From positions 127,484-191,483 of the forward strand of contig JAANYP010000404.1 in NCBI GenBank assembly GCA_020465985.1: a DNA stretch of 64,000 nt, given 5' to 3'. Numbering within the stretch: the first letter of the stretch is position 1; the number at the start of each line of letters is the position of its first letter. Below are positions 50,000 through 62,776 of this stretch, one piece after another. The notes under the pieces were generated by a model. The model worked only from the letters and a program-made list of their open reading frames with translations. It ran no database searches and had not been told where the DNA came from. Both the position numbers and the translations under genes were made by a program. This DNA is from Centrapalus pauciflorus (taxonomy: Eukaryota; Streptophyta; Magnoliopsida; Asterales; Asteraceae).

Positions 50000-50849
50000 C
50001 TTTATTTAAAAATAAACATCTATTTAATTATACTGTATTTTGAATAGTACACAAATAATAAGCTAGTTTCCTATTTTAAAAATCCTCAATCTCCCCTTCT
50101 CTTTCAAAGATCTTAGTCATTTCTTAATGTTTTATGAAATGATTTACCCAAAAATAGTATTTTTAGTTTTATTATCAAATAAATATAGTTTTAATCTTAT
50201 TTATCAAAAGATGTTTTTATCAACTTTTTTTTTTTTCACTTAATTTTCCCACAAAATAATCTTTCCCTTTTTACTCACTTTAATTGCCAAAAAAAATATC
50301 TTTATAAAATCATTTTTCACTTGATTATTTTTCTTTAAACGTCGCCCTTTTATATAACTCTTTTACTTTTAGTGTATTACTCAAATTAATCAGTCACATA
50401 ATATATTATGACATATTTAGACAATCTATAAATTGATATACTCACTGATTTTTTCATTGATTTCGAATACATTTTTAATAACATAATTTCTAAGCAATAT
50501 GCTTGAGCATATTAATATATTTGTTAAGTTAATTATACTTTGCATAATATTTCTTGGTCCTTTTATAGTGTTCTTGATCTATCATCCATCATAATGATAG
50601 CCAAATCTTATCTAAAGTGAATACAAAACATGTACTAATTATTAATGATTAATAATTAGAGAATTAAAGAGTAGTTATTGCTTTAATTAATATGGGACAA
50701 CCATCAAATTTTATCCATATTTAAATTATTAAGGTATAAATTCTTATAATCCATATAAATGTACTGATTTAGCGATTTGAGAAATCAGTTTGTGTGAATT
50801 TGGTTTTTGATAATACAAAAAAAATCTCTGAAGACACATGTTCTTTACT
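50000..50849. other. AT-rich intergenic DNA
   Basis: No gene or element end seen; polyT runs only. Confidence 0.5.
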
Positions 50850-51218
50850 ATGAATAATCTTCTCTATTCTTTTATCATATTTTCTCTTATCAATTCTGGA
50901 ACACATGGTTGCTTTCTCGTTCCACACTGACATGTCTTTGTTATGAATAATATCACAGATATTATCATTGTTCATGTCACGTCAAATCACGATGAGCTTA
51001 GATATCATACCATCCAATCCCACGGAACTTATGAATGGACATTCTGCGAAAGTGTAAAACGAGTGTCTCGCTTTATACTTTCGCAAAAATGTCCAGTCAT
51101 AAGTTCCGTGGGATACTGGGATTGGATGGACAATGTTATTGGTTGGTACGAGCTGATGGTTTTTTATGTAGGCGGACAAATTGATGATAAAGAGTACTTT
51201 GTTCAACCATGGAACTAA
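50850..51218 (+). pseudogene. S1/SPH self-incompatibility-like secreted protein, broken
   Basis: ATG 50850 opens a hydrophobic signal-like start (NNLLYSFIIFSLINSG), followed in the same frame by VMNNITDIIIVHVTSNHDEL and GTYEWTFCES. These match the SPH pattern (small secreted proteins with a WSF/C core, usually 110-150 aa). An in-frame TGA at 50928-50930 breaks it, and a long inverted repeat (51011-51129) replaces the expected second half of the core. The frame resumes as WYELMVFYVGG and stops at 51218. Total 122 codons plus stop. Assignment is from the motif only. Confidence 0.55.
51011..51129. repeat. 119-bp near-perfect hairpin in the SPH-like frame
   Basis: Arms 51011-51062 and about 51068-51129 are inverse copies (GAACTTATGAATGGACATTC against its complement), with few mismatches, a 9-base insertion in the right arm and a 5-base loop. 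Confidence 0.85.
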
Positions 51219-51471
51219 AATGATTGTAATAATATTGTTTGACGCATTACCGTTATTGTTACCAAAGGTGAGTGTTTTATTTATTTGGTGATCAACACAT
51301 AATTTCAAAAGGTTGTTTGATTCCTCAACAACTCACCATGTTAGAAAGTCATATCATCATAATTATTTTTATTTCAAATTATCAACGTAATGGTACCATA
51401 TATGCTCGTAGGGATTAAAAAAGAAATTTGAATCCAAATCTTAGATGAGTTAAATCTGTTCTAATCAAAAC

Positions 51472-53495
51472 TGTGACACCCATGCCACAACAACCACCAC
51501 ATTAACAAAACACCCAGGATTTAAACACCATCATTCAAATACATAATGATCTGATAACCTAGATTTTAGTGCGGAAGCATTAAAATCATAAAATAAAAGT
51601 AGTGCAAAAGTGTCAAACACCCTACGGTGCTACAAGGTACCATATCTAAGTCTACATATCCAAATACAATTATTACAATCATCCCAAACATATTATAACA
51701 TTTGATTCACAACATAAGTACCGATTAAATAGCAGATTTCTTCCAAATCTTCTTAAATGGCCTAACGAGAAGGTCCAGCAGTAGACTTCCATTTTCCTGT
51801 AAAATTCAACAACTAAAAGGGTAAGCGATTGCTTAGTGAATACCATATGATTTTACGCATTTAACAAATCTTTATGATGCCACCCAGAGTAACCGCGGTA
51901 ACACATACCGTATACTCCACACGCACCCAAGGTACGCAATTCTGAGCCCGCAGCCCCTTCGAGCTGACACACTCGGCAATAAGAAAAACCCACCAAACTG
52001 AGGCAAACATACCATCAGGGATGTCATACTGTCTATCCTGGCCATAGAGGTGTCAAACTCTTGGCTCATATAGCACAGTAACATCAGAGTACAGATGCGA
52101 CCACTCAGGTCCATCAACATCAACAGGATGCACAACAAAAGAAAGGACATGCAGCAAATGTGAATGTGCATCAATATATATACGCAAGTTAGTAGAGTGT
52201 CAAACGAAAGTGAAACAACATGCCTCAGCAGGCCTAGCAAACATAAAGCAGATGTAAACATGCTAAAATCAAAGGTACTCACTGTGGGTGCGTAAATAAA
52301 TGTTAACCAATATTATTTCTCCGCGGCCTTTCAACCGGATCCACCAAGTACCCCACTGTGGGTTAAACAACACCACAATGGACCTGTTATATTAATTACA
52401 ACAATACCTCGTATCAATAACCGTTTAAATCCATAAAATCAAGTTTCGTAAGTTTTGCAATATTTTTCCCCATTTCGAGTCTATGTCCAAATTCGAACTA
52501 CAACTAAGTTTGAACCCATTTCAAGTTTACATCTTGTCCTTTGAGTAACCCTTATCATTTTATGTTTAGTTTATGAGTTCCATTTAAAATACACGAGTTT
52601 AGAGAGTAGATTTCTCAATTTTAGGCATTAAACTCGAATTTAAGGGGTTAGATTCGAACCCACCATCAGATTCGAACCACCCTTCGAATCTAAGTGATAG
52701 ATTCGAACCCTACCCTTCGAATCTAAGGTAGATTCGAAATCCCATTTGAATCTAATGACACACACTCGAATCTAGTGCCAAACTCGAGTTTGTTCTTGCA
52801 TTTCGACTCTGTTCTTGGTAAATTCGAGTCTGTTCATCCTTATAACTTAAATCCATCATTCTAAGGCCTAAAATCACTGATATATCATGTATAATACCTA
52901 AATTCGATTCTATTATGCATATACTATCATATTTTTGCAATATTTCAAGTAAAACAAGCTCCAATTTACATAAAATGACAGATTCGAAATTCTAGTTCTT
53001 CAAAACCGAAACAACAAACTTAAAAGTATCGATTCTTACCTTAATTCGTCTGAAATCTAAAATCCGTTTGTAGATTGCTGTTGTACTCCACGAGATCTTT
53101 CCGTTGACGTATAATTCTCGATAATCCGACGGTCGGTTTGTGAAATAACTTAGAGAGATGTAGAGAGAAAATTCTAGAGAGAGAGTCTAGAGAGAGAAAG
53201 AGATGGTGAAAAAAATGAAGCCTTTTTGCCCTTTTATTCCTATTTTCACCATTTTGCACATTTCTCCCCTCGACTTAACTGGTTCCATAAAATACTGATT
53301 TAATCTTAAAATTGTCATTAATAACTTTTATAATCTTAATACTCCATAATAATAATTCAAAGTTCAAATTTTTCTTAAAATAACAACAAACTTCTAAGTA
53401 ACCCAAATACATAATAATTGCTCAAATTTTAACTTAAATATATATTTTCCACTTAATTAACCAAATTACATTAAAATAAATCCGAGGATGTTACA
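51472..53495 (-). mobile_element. solo LTR (2,024 bp), probably Ty3/Gypsy
   Basis: On the - strand it starts TGTAACATCCTCGGATTTA and ends GCATGGGTGTCACA. A perfect 5-bp duplication AAAAC flanks it (51467-51471, 53496-53500). It contains tandem TAGATTCGAA motifs (52640-52790) and a GA-rich tract near 53160-53205. A TGTAACATCC start with LTR length near 2 kb is common in plant Gypsy elements; no internal region remains. Frames inside (such as 51872-52282 -) are not credible genes. Confidence 0.85.
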
Positions 53496-53894
53496 AAAAC
53501 CAAAAATCATTTTTCATTTTTAGAAGGGATTAATAAAGTTAAGAACTAATTGTCAATCTCGTTTTCTTGTGTAATTAATAATCTAAGGAGGTCTTTGTTA
53601 AAGAATTATTGGGACTGAATGAGAACAATTATCGGTCAATTATTCTACATAGAGGTGTTTGATTTTTTTTATTAGCAATTAATCTTTCCATATCATTCTC
53701 CTTCCCTCCTTAAATTCCACAAGAAACTTAACCGAGTGACCTTAGCTTTTTTACAACTCATAACCTAGTGATTTGGCTCTCTCACGACTTACGTGTGTCT
53801 ATATATATGACTCGTGATAATATATAAAGTAAAATTAAAAAAAAATAATGATGTTTTATCAATATCTATTAAATTGTATTTGATGTTGGATAAT

Positions 53895-54175
53895 ACAATT
53901 CTTAAAAACACGGCTTCATCTTTATCGTCCTCTCTACGTCGACATTATTTTACATCGCTTGACGTTTCATCTCCATTGATTGTTGCTACATCGTCGACTG
54001 TTTAATTCGATTACAACATCGTCTTTCTCATGTAGCAACTTGATTGAATGATTGAAGTCGTATTGTAACAGTCGATTGGAGCAGTCGACGATGACAACAA
54101 TCAACGTCAAACAGTATATAATAAGGTCGACGCTTGAAGGACGAAAAAAAGAAAGCCCGTGTTTTTGTTGGGATT
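53895..54175. mobile_element. foldback element, ~100-bp arms
   Basis: Left arm (AAAACACGGCTTCATC, CGTCGAC, GCTTGACGTTTCATC, GATTGTTGCTACATCGTCGA) is found inverted on the right (TCGACGATGACAACAATC, CAACGTCAAAC, GTCGACGCTTGAAGGACG, AAGCCCGTGTTTT). Target duplication not resolved. Confidence 0.6.
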
Positions 54176-54179
54176 TAAG

Positions 54180-55160
54180 AGGGTAATTTAGGTAATAAAT
54201 AATAAATTAATTAATAAAATTATATTTTATATATTGATCGACGTGTGAAGGACACAATTTTTTATTTTTTTAGATTAAACTAATCTCACATTCATATAAA
54301 AAAATAAATTAATTTGAGTTAAAAAGTTTATGGATAATTTTTTTTCATGACATAGATTGATAGTATACGAAATATTATAGTTGAAAAACATTATAAATAT
54401 TTAAGTTGAATTGAATTTTTGATAAACTAAATATATGCTTATATCACATGCATATAGTAATTGTGTATTTGTTTATAAGTTTATATTCTCAAAAAATAAT
54501 TATTATATATGTGTGTGAGAAAGAAAATGTCTAGCATCACATGTCGTTTTTTCGGTTAATAAAAATTTGTTTTCCCTCCCAATTTTCCATATAGGATTCT
54601 TCTTAATTAGTTATCTAATTTATTTTTAAAATTTAAATAAAAAATATAAATATGTACTACCTAATTTAACTGTTATATATATAAAACAATCTTTTTAATT
54701 GATTTAAAACATTCAGATTTTAACTACTAATGTTAACTAACTATGCATTATTTTATATATTTAAAAAGTAAAAATAATGCAATATTGAAAATAAGTTGTT
54801 TTATAATTTTTTTTTAATCTTAAATTTTTTTAAATTGTATTCTATGTAAAAAAAAAAAAAATTTAGTTTTTTATTTATACATAAAAATCTAAATATAAAA
54901 AGTTTTAAAAAGATGAGACACAATAAATACTATTCATACATATTTAAAAATAGAATTTTTTTTAATTATCCTTATTAACAAAAGATAATATTATTTTCGT
55001 ATTTTTTCAGGAAAAAATAAACAATTTTGTATGCAATTGACGTTTTATATAGATTTTTAAAACATTTATTTATAAAATATCCACGTGATACGTGCATTAA
55101 TAACTAGGTAATTAATAAAATAATATGTTATAGTGTTTAAATGATAAAAAAAAATTAAAA
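54180..55160. other. AT-rich intergenic DNA
   Basis: Only poly-A/T-rich sequence; a weak Helitron-type 3' end near 55081-55107 is noted under rejected items. Confidence 0.4.
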
Positions 55161-55162
55161 TA

Positions 55163-55196
55163 GTGTGTGTGTGAGAGAGAGAGAGAGAGGGAGAGG

Positions 55197-55281
<85 letters not shown>
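55163..55281. repeat. (GT)n(GA)n(AT)n compound microsatellite
   Basis: GT, then GA/GGGAGA to 55199, then an AT run to 55281. Confidence 0.96.
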
Positions 55282-55283
<2 letters not shown>

Positions 55284-56194
55284 GTTTAGAAAGATGTATA
55301 TGTAATAAAGAAGTTTACACTAATATATGCGTAATATTTAAAGTTTACGATGTATGAATTTATCTCAACTTTAATACTTTGTTAAATCAGTAAAATAACT
55401 AAAATAAATTTTTTTGTTTAAATTTCATTAAATCAAAGCTGTTTTTTTTTTTTAAATTCAAGGTTTAACTTATTTATTAAAGTTGATTTTTAAAATTCAA
55501 GATTTAATGATTCTAATAATAATGTTGAAAGAAATAAAGATGAAAATGGATAAGATTTTAAGAGAAAAGGTTAAAAAGAGAAAAATGAAAATAATAACAA
55601 TACGAACTATAACAGCGCATATGAACAAAAATGGTAACAACTTTCGATATTTTTATCATTAATGGTAATAATATATATTTTTAATTATTAATAACATTGA
55701 CTTTTTTTTTTATCAATAATAGTAATTGGTGAGTCTTAAAGTTTTACAATTGTTGTCTTCGGGCCCTATCTTAAAAGCAATCCAAGTGAGTCTTAAAGTT
55801 TTACAAAAATTTTTTTTATCAATAAGAGTAATTGGTGAGTCTTAAAGTTTTACAATTTTTTTTTATCAATAATAGTAATTACATTGACATCGTACAATCC
55901 ATTAAAACTTAAAAGAAATAAATATCATGAGTAAAGCTTTTTACAATTGTTGTCTACGGGTCTTCATCTTTTAGAATCTTGTAATGATATATTCGTTCGA
56001 AATATTGACAAGTAATTAATTCTCAATACAACAAATGCAACAAGAGTTCATGAAAGCTAAAAATGATTTAGAGATTCAAAGGCATCACTCAACAGGTTTG
56101 GGCAGTTTTTTTTGGGCTTTCTAAATCTTTTTGAGCTAACTTAATTAACTTGACTGATTCTTCAATATTGTTTTTATGTGTTGTTGGGCTAGTC
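55282..56194. other. AT-rich intergenic DNA with short repeats
   Basis: GTGAGTCTTAAAGTTTTACAA is repeated at about 55730, 55787 and 55835 together with ATCAATAATAGTAATT. No gene seen. Confidence 0.5.
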
Positions 56195-56407
56195 CAATTT
56201 TTTTTTAACTAAAACTCAGTGTTATTTCAATAAATTCAAGTGATAAAAACAACAATTATAAATTAAATATGTATATTATAATCGTATGAATGTAAGCGTC
56301 ACTAAAAAAAATCTTAAGAGTCACTCAGATTTTAATACATATGTAACTCAGTATTTTAAAAATTTATAGGTGTCGAGTGACACTCATCCATTAAGCTAAG
56401 TCCGCCC
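56195..56407. mobile_element. truncated hAT-type MITE (relative of 43697)
   Basis: ACTCAGTATTTTAAAAATTTATAGGTGTCGAGTGACACTCAT and the terminal AGTCCGCCCAT region match the right half of the element at 43697-44137; the left half is absent. Confidence 0.6.
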
Positions 56408-56427
56408 ATATGTGTGTACACACACTG

Positions 56428-58880
56428 ATACACTAATGATAGTGATAGTTAACATACTTTGCATGTTCAACTATGCATCATTTAATTATTTCTTCAACTA
56501 TGCATCATTTAATTTATTTAATTAATGACCTATATCAATTGGTAGGAAAATAGGCAACATTCTCCATATCCCTAAATATTAAATTTTCTTATAACAAAAC
56601 AACATTTATTCAAAATTAAGAGTTTGGTGATTGGTATCGATCAAAGCAACCGTATTATAATTTTTCTTATGTGTATATCGATCTTTCTAGCTGGAATTGT
56701 GAAAAATAAAACATTGGGTAACGTAAAGTTTCTGAAAGCTGTAGATTTTATTGAAAATATATTTTTTATTTATTATAAATGTGTTTAGTAAAGTAATAAT
56801 ACAAATTGTAGCATATAATTCTGATTTTAAAAATTATTATAATATTCAAGATTTTACTTTTTATCCGTAAAAAGTATGTCTTTTTAACTTATATGATTTA
56901 TTATGATATTCAATTTATAAACTTTTGTGCAATCCTAACCCTTTTGAGTTGTTTGAATATTTTTATATTAATAAAAGAAAATCTCATATGGATGATCCCC
57001 TTATTTCTATTGGCTTTTCCCGTCCTTTTGGGACCATTCACCCTTTTCCCAACCAAACATAGGTAGAAGCGTCGTCCATCATCCCTCTAACTTTTTGATT
57101 TTGATTTTTTCCCATAATTAGAGGTCTAAGTTTAGTAATTGATTATTAAGAAACATAAAAAATCTATTTAAATTACTTTCATATTTATTATTTAACCCTC
57201 ATAATTTAAAAAACATTTTATATATTTTAATACTAACAAATAAAAGCATTTGATCAATGAAGATTTAAGACTAATATTTTTTAGTATAATAAATAGAACT
57301 TATAATAATAATTATAATAAAATAAAAAGGGCTAAATTAATGTAAAAAAATAATAAGAAATTTCATTGTATTTCTTACATAATAATATATACATTCTTAT
57401 TTTGTTCAACAAACGTACCTTGATAGTGTATGTCCTTTAAAAGTTTATAATTGGTGGGGGAAAACTCATTAATGACTAGTAGTTGAGGAGAACAAATCAA
57501 CAAGAGAGATATTGTTTAATAGTTATGAGAATATAATGTCGTTGATGTGGGAATTGATCAACGTTAAGGAGCTGCTTCTGTTTGGATTTAATGAATTAAC
57601 TGATTGTTGACGATCGACCGGAAAGAGCTGCCAGTTGCCTGCGTGAAAGGTAATCGCCTAATCGGTGGCGTCGACGTAATGGGGTCGATGGTGCTGTTTT
57701 GTTATCATCGGAAGAGAAATGTTGTTAAATAAATTTTAATAATTATCATAATAAAACAAAATTAAAAGATTCAAGGACCATGTTACAAATATTTAAAGGG
57801 TAATATGGTCATTTACAAAAAAATTGACAAAATGACATTTAAAATTAACAATAGAGGGACCGATATTGCAAATAAATAATTTTTACAAGGAGCGTAGATA
57901 CAACTTTAAAAGTTAGAAGACGACTTTCATTTTTTAAGCAAACCACAAGCACTGTTTCTGTTTCCGCACTTCACTATTATTATATTTGCATTATTTTTTA
58001 CTATATATTGTTGTTATGGTTTTTCACTATTTAAAAAAGACACCAACAAGTTAGAGCGTTGAAATTTTTCTTAAAAAATTGACATGTCAGTAAGTTGCAA
58101 CCGACAAATTTATTTTCTTCGAAATAAACCCAAATTTAATGAGTGTTTATGGGTTTAAAATTTTTTGTGTGATGAAATATGATTGAAGGTTGTAATTACA
58201 AAAATGATCCATACAAATTTCCCTAATTACAATTTCATATCAATTATTGTTTTTTAATCTATATATTTTCCTTGCTGTTATTATGATTGTTATATAGCTT
58301 GTGATTCAGATTACTTGTTAATGTTTTTATTACTTACTGTTACTTTATTATGATTTTTTACTTTTTAGTATCATGATCTATTTTTACTTATTGTTATTAT
58401 GATTTTTATGATTATTTTCTGATATTAGTTCTCTTTAATACCTTTTATGTTTGTTATTACAACTTTATACTTTTACTAATTTTCAATTATAATATATCAT
58501 ACTTTTGTTTGTGAATTTTTTTCCAGATGATGAAACATTAAAAAATATCCAGAATGCTTTTTTATTAGAATTATTATCAAAGGTTTTTTCTCTCTTTGGA
58601 TCGCCGGCCACCACCACCACGCCCTCGGGTCACCACAACTAACCAGATCTAGTATGTCTGATGGATTCATCATTCATGGCTGTGCTTGGGTGAAAGATGA
58701 AGAAATAAATGATTTCCTTTTTGTCTTTTTTTTTTTTTCGATAAAACTGTGAAAATGATTTTATTTATGTTTTCTAATTTAATGATTTTATTTTATTTAT
58801 TACTATAAGTAAAATACTGGGTATTACTAAAAATAAAGTTTATAGCAAATTATATAAATGGTCTTTGTGGTTTTTTCAAG
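56428..58880. repeat. segmental duplication, copy B
   Basis: Matches copy A (see 47245) in four ordered blocks. It has no Helitron at 56778 and preserves the empty site. Between 57410 and 58770 it carries about 1.3 kb absent from copy A, with less AT-rich patches at 57560-57720 and 58590-58640 (GCCGGCCACCACCACCACG) that may be captured sequence; I do not recognise them. Confidence 0.75.
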
Positions 58881-60057
58881 CTTACCAAAATCGTCTCTAA
58901 TATTCATTTATTACCCGTCATTGCTTTCACTGTTGGTTTTCACGTTTTATCCTCCTTCATACCAAGGAAATCCAGTAAATGTTAGGACTAAAAATGTTAT
59001 TGAAAAAAAAGGTAAAATAGTCATTTTGTAAAGTTTGTTAAAGTTGACGGAGGAAGGACTCCTCAAGTAGGGGTGTAAACGAGATGAGACAACTCGTGAG
59101 CTACTCGAAATTAACTTGTAAAAAACTTGAAATTGACTCGCAGTTAATTGAGCCGAGCTCGAGCTCGAGCTAAAGTTACTCGAGTAGTAATTGAGTCGAG
59201 CTCGAGTATTTTAATAGTTTTACTCGATAGGCTCACGAGCCTAATAGAGTCTAAGTTTACATGTTTATATTTGGGTTAATGTCATTTTTGACCATCCAAC
59301 TTTCATATTTGTCTCATTTAACCACTAAACTATATATTTTACACATTCAGCCATTAAACTTGCTTTTATGTACACGTTTAACCACTAAACTATTTTTGTC
59401 CGTATTTAACCACCAAAATCATATACATTTGGCCACTAAACTATCGCACTTTGTACACATTTGACCACTAAACTATCATAAATTGTGCACATTTGACCAT
59501 TAAACTATCATACTTTGTACACATTTAGCCATTACTTTTAATCATTTTTCAAAAATAGAACATTAAACTAAAGTTTAATGGCTAAATGTGTACAAAAGAT
59601 AGTTTAATGGTTAAATGAGACAAATATGAAAGTTGAATAGTCAAAAATGAACTTAACCCTTTATATTTTTACCCTTCAACATTTTAATATTATTTTTTTA
59701 TCACTATTATATAAATCAAAGCATATATTCCTAAACTTAAAATTACTTTCTTATATTTTTACCATTCTTGCTTGTTGTTGGACTAAAATTAGATTGAATA
59801 TTTTGTTTTTATATTTCAATTTCTTTTATCACGAATTTAATCGAGTCGAGTCGACTCGAACTCAATAGTATCGATTTCTTTTATACCGAATTTTTGTAAA
59901 AGTTAACAAATGACTTGTTAAAGTTGACGAAGGAATGACTACTAATTCACGTAAGCAAACAGTGAAAGCAAGAACCGATGGTGTAATAAATGAAGATTAT
60001 GAAAGATTTTCGTAAGTTGGAACAAACCACAAGAACCATTTATGTAACTTACTCTAA
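58835..60057. mobile_element. foldback element with nested MULE MITE
   Basis: Left arm TTTATAGCAAATTATATAAATGGTC ... TTCATTTATTACC ... GCTTTCACTGTT is found inverted at the right (AACAGTGAAAGC ... AATAAATGAAGATT ... CATTTATGTAACTTACTCTAAA). Inner arms GTTAAAGTTGACGGAGGAAG and GTTAAAGTTGACGAAGGAAT are direct copies. It contains a hAT-type left end (59068, TAGGGGTGTAAACGAG) and the MULE at 59273. Confidence 0.55.
59273..59659. mobile_element. Mutator-like foldback MITE, family 2 (copy A)
   Basis: Starts GGGTTAATGTCATTTTTGACC and ends in the inverse (AAAAATGAACTTAACCC). Perfect 9-bp duplication TTTATATTT (59264-59272, 59660-59668). The interior is tandem ACATTTAGCCACTAAACTAT-like units of about 30-35 bases in both orientations. 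Confidence 0.92.
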
Positions 60058-61367
60058 AGTATATTACATATATTTATAATACTCATAGGGATAAAATGAT
60101 CATCTTAAAAAATGTGACATGTCAAAGGATCAAAATCTTAACAAAACGACAACCATAAAAACTACGCTTGTAATTTTGACGTGAAAAGAAGGGTAAGCAT
60201 ATTTGTATATTACCATGAGGTCAATAATTGTAATTTACCTTATATTTTTTTAAACAACAAATTATTTAAAAAAAATATCTGCATAATAACCAGTAATAAT
60301 AATAAATAAAAAGACTTAATTACCACCTAACTGTTCTGCATTACCGTTGAGCCCACAACCTTTTGATTGAGGAAACGATGGTTCAGTCTCCACTATTTTA
60401 AGTCCGTATTTGTTTTTACCCATGAGCTCGAAAACTTGGTAGAGGACTCATATAAACCTATTCGTGGAGCCTCTATGAAGAAAGCCATTTTTCGATAGTT
60501 ATTCAAGGTGAAGTAAATCCCCTATATCTGATAGTTGTAATAGGCATTCTTCTTACTGAGAAACACCCCTATTGCGAATCTTTCTCAGTTTTCGTTAACA
60601 AGATATCTTTTTTTTTATTGTTCCCAGGTATTTTTCGGGTAATCCGCTCCCATGCTGTAAACAGTCATATCTAAACTTAACCTGGTCGCTCTTCTTTCTA
60701 CATTCAAGGATCATAGTTTTCTTTTAATAAATTTAATAGTCGACTGACTATTAATGGGTGAAATCGTAATCATCAGTTAATGTTTTTACTTTTCAAGATT
60801 GATTCTGTAATTTTTAGAACATTGTGGATGTCGACTGATTGTTGTTCCCTCGATCATTAACCCCTTATGCGTTGTTGTCTCTTGCTTCATGTGGATGTGC
60901 ATGTGCTCGGCTTGCTGCATGTTTTTGCTCTTTGCTGCTGGTGATTTTTCCGAAGTTCATGAAAAATTGGTCCATTCTCTTAAACTGTTGTTTTTTGTTC
61001 CTATCGTTTTGTTACTTCCCCTTTTGCTAGGATTACTTTAATTGGATTGATCGGACTGAGATATTCCTTAAATCGTCCATAAATACCCACAATCATCACC
61101 ATCGTCTCCGGCCACAACACCATTAATTTGAACATGAACAATAACCATTTGAAACTTAGAAACTCATTCAAGAACAAGAATATTAGATATGAAACCATGT
61201 AATGAACCATAAGCAAATTTGAAACCATAAAACAAACCTAATAAATCAACTTGAACAAACCACAACAATGAAAAACATTGAAAACCTGGACGAAGAAGAT
61301 GAAGAAGCCAACAATCTGGGATGAACAAGGATGAGATTTGGAACAAACTACAGACGAACACACTGCC
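60058..61367. other. intergenic DNA of mixed composition, unrecognised
   Basis: Less AT-rich than its surroundings at 60320-61020, with splice-like TTGTTCCCAGGTATTTTTCGG near 60620, so it could be a decayed gene or captured leader. Frames (for example 60839-61030 +) give no recognisable product. Confidence 0.4.
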
Positions 61368-61530
61368 AATGGGGTTTAACCCATTTGGTAAGAGAGATGT
61401 TATGTAAGTGAGAGGTCATGAGTTTAACTTTCGTAGGAGGCAAGTTGAAATTTAAGTGGAGAAAGTAAGTCGTGAGGTAAATGTGTAGTTTTAGGAGTAG
61501 GAGAAAGATAATTTGTCGTTAAAAAAAAAA
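61368..61530 (+). mobile_element. tRNA-derived SINE (family S1), diverged copy
   Basis: Shares with 49068-49232 the A-box region (GGTAAGAG), GTGAGAGGTCA, GGAGGCAAGTTGAAATTTA and the TCGTTAAAAAAAAAA tail. The B box has decayed to AGTTTAACTTTC. No target duplication was resolved. Confidence 0.75.
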
Positions 61531-62089
61531 CAAGAACATTAACATGTGTGATTTGGAACTTGGACAAGAAGACAAAGAACATTGACGATTGAACAACCAC
61601 AAGAAGAATAACAAGACGTTAAGTCTCGACTATTGAAATCGGTGCTGATGATGGAACCCTACCATGAATCACTTGCAAGAGGGATGTATTAATACTTCTA
61701 AGGATCCAATTATCGAAGCAATAAAAAACGACAGGATTTTTAGGGTCGGGCGCTTAAGAATTTTTCCCAACAATTAGGTGGAACGACTCGATCCGTTTAC
61801 CAACTGAATTTAAAATGGGTCGATATGACGCCAATCACCAAATGCACAAAATTCAAGGTATGTTTAACATCATAGTCAATCGACGAAAGCGAATACGACG
61901 TGATGTGAGTGACCCAAGAACAATACAAGACGGTAATCTGTTTCACAAATGGATGATTTTATACCACCACAAAGAATAATATCAAAAACGTCCAAATCAT
62001 CCAAAGTCAAAACACGGTCATCGGATGCGGAATTTTTGTGTTGACGGCGATCTATACGAGGACGAAGAACAAGAACAAGAAAAACCACG

Positions 62090-62390
62090 TTGAAAAGGAA
62101 TAAACCGACATCATCGTCAAATGAGCAAGATGTTATCAAACAATTTGATTTTTTTAACATTTCTCACGTCGATGACGTTGAAGACAAGAAACAGTACCGA
62201 AAACGCCTTGAGGAAATCAAAGAAAAAAAGTTACAAAAGTACATGGAGCTGGTACTGGAGAAACAAATATACGAGAAAGATTTTGAGTTTATGCTTCGAC
62301 CACGCAATTATTTGCAAGGTGTCAGCGTTGAACCTTGTTCAACAACGCAAAAATGAAATTGCCACGCATTGGGAATGAGAATTTTAGTGT
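62090..62390 (+). pseudogene. possible NAM-associated/Myb-like C-terminal fragment
   Basis: A charged, helix-prone frame (YRKRLEEIKEKKLQKYMELV, then FMLRPRNYL) reads to 62356 and appears to continue one frame over as LVQQRKNEIATHWE. This resembles the coiled C-terminus of plant NAM-associated (glutathione S-transferase T3-like) proteins that often accompany PIF/Harbinger elements. It would need a frameshift near 62315. Similarity is from memory and weak. Confidence 0.3.
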
Positions 62391-62767
62391 CCTATTATAT
62401 TTTTAGTTTCGAAAATTCATATTATTAGTTTCGTAATTTTTAGTATCGTAATTGTTGATTTGTATTTTTATTTACATATTTTTTATTTTAGTTATGTAAT
62501 AGTTTTAAATATTTATAAAATTAAATATTTTAGTTTTAATTGTTTTGTTAATTATTTTTAAATAAAAAAAATAGAAAGATAGAAAGAAATGATGGTATTT
62601 TCAACTTGGAAATATGGATGGATAAAGAAAACTGACGTTGACGTGACCTATTGATTATCAAATCACATACCACATAAGTTTAATGTGGACTAAACCACCA
62701 TATATAACAATTTAATAGTTCAGTTTTGTATGAATAACACAAAATTAATATAAAGATTGTAATGGGA
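62391..62767. other. AT-rich intergenic DNA
   Basis: Nothing recognised. Confidence 0.5.
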
Positions 62768-62776
62768 AAAAAATAA

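Larger units (their letters stand above)
47245..50000. repeat. segmental duplication, copy A
   Basis: Blocks 47250-47540, 48030-48200, 49418-49880 and 49900-50000 match, in order, 56431-56778, 56779-56925, 56926-57405 and 58775-58880. Shared landmarks: ATTTATTCAAAATTAAGAGT, GTGCAATCCTAAC, CATAGGTAGAAGCGTC. Copy A is enlarged by two Helitrons. Confidence 0.8.

Noticed and set aside
51872..52282. 136-codon frame on the - strand
   Set aside because: It lies wholly inside the solo LTR and has no recognisable product.
55075..55107. Helitron 3' end (CACGTGATACGTG then CTAG)
   Set aside because: The hairpin and spacing look right, but the base after CTAG is G instead of T, and no matching 5' end was located.
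60839..61030. Cys-rich small secreted peptide
   Set aside because: Hydrophobic and Cys-rich by chance in a T-rich frame; no cysteine spacing of a known family and no promoter seen.
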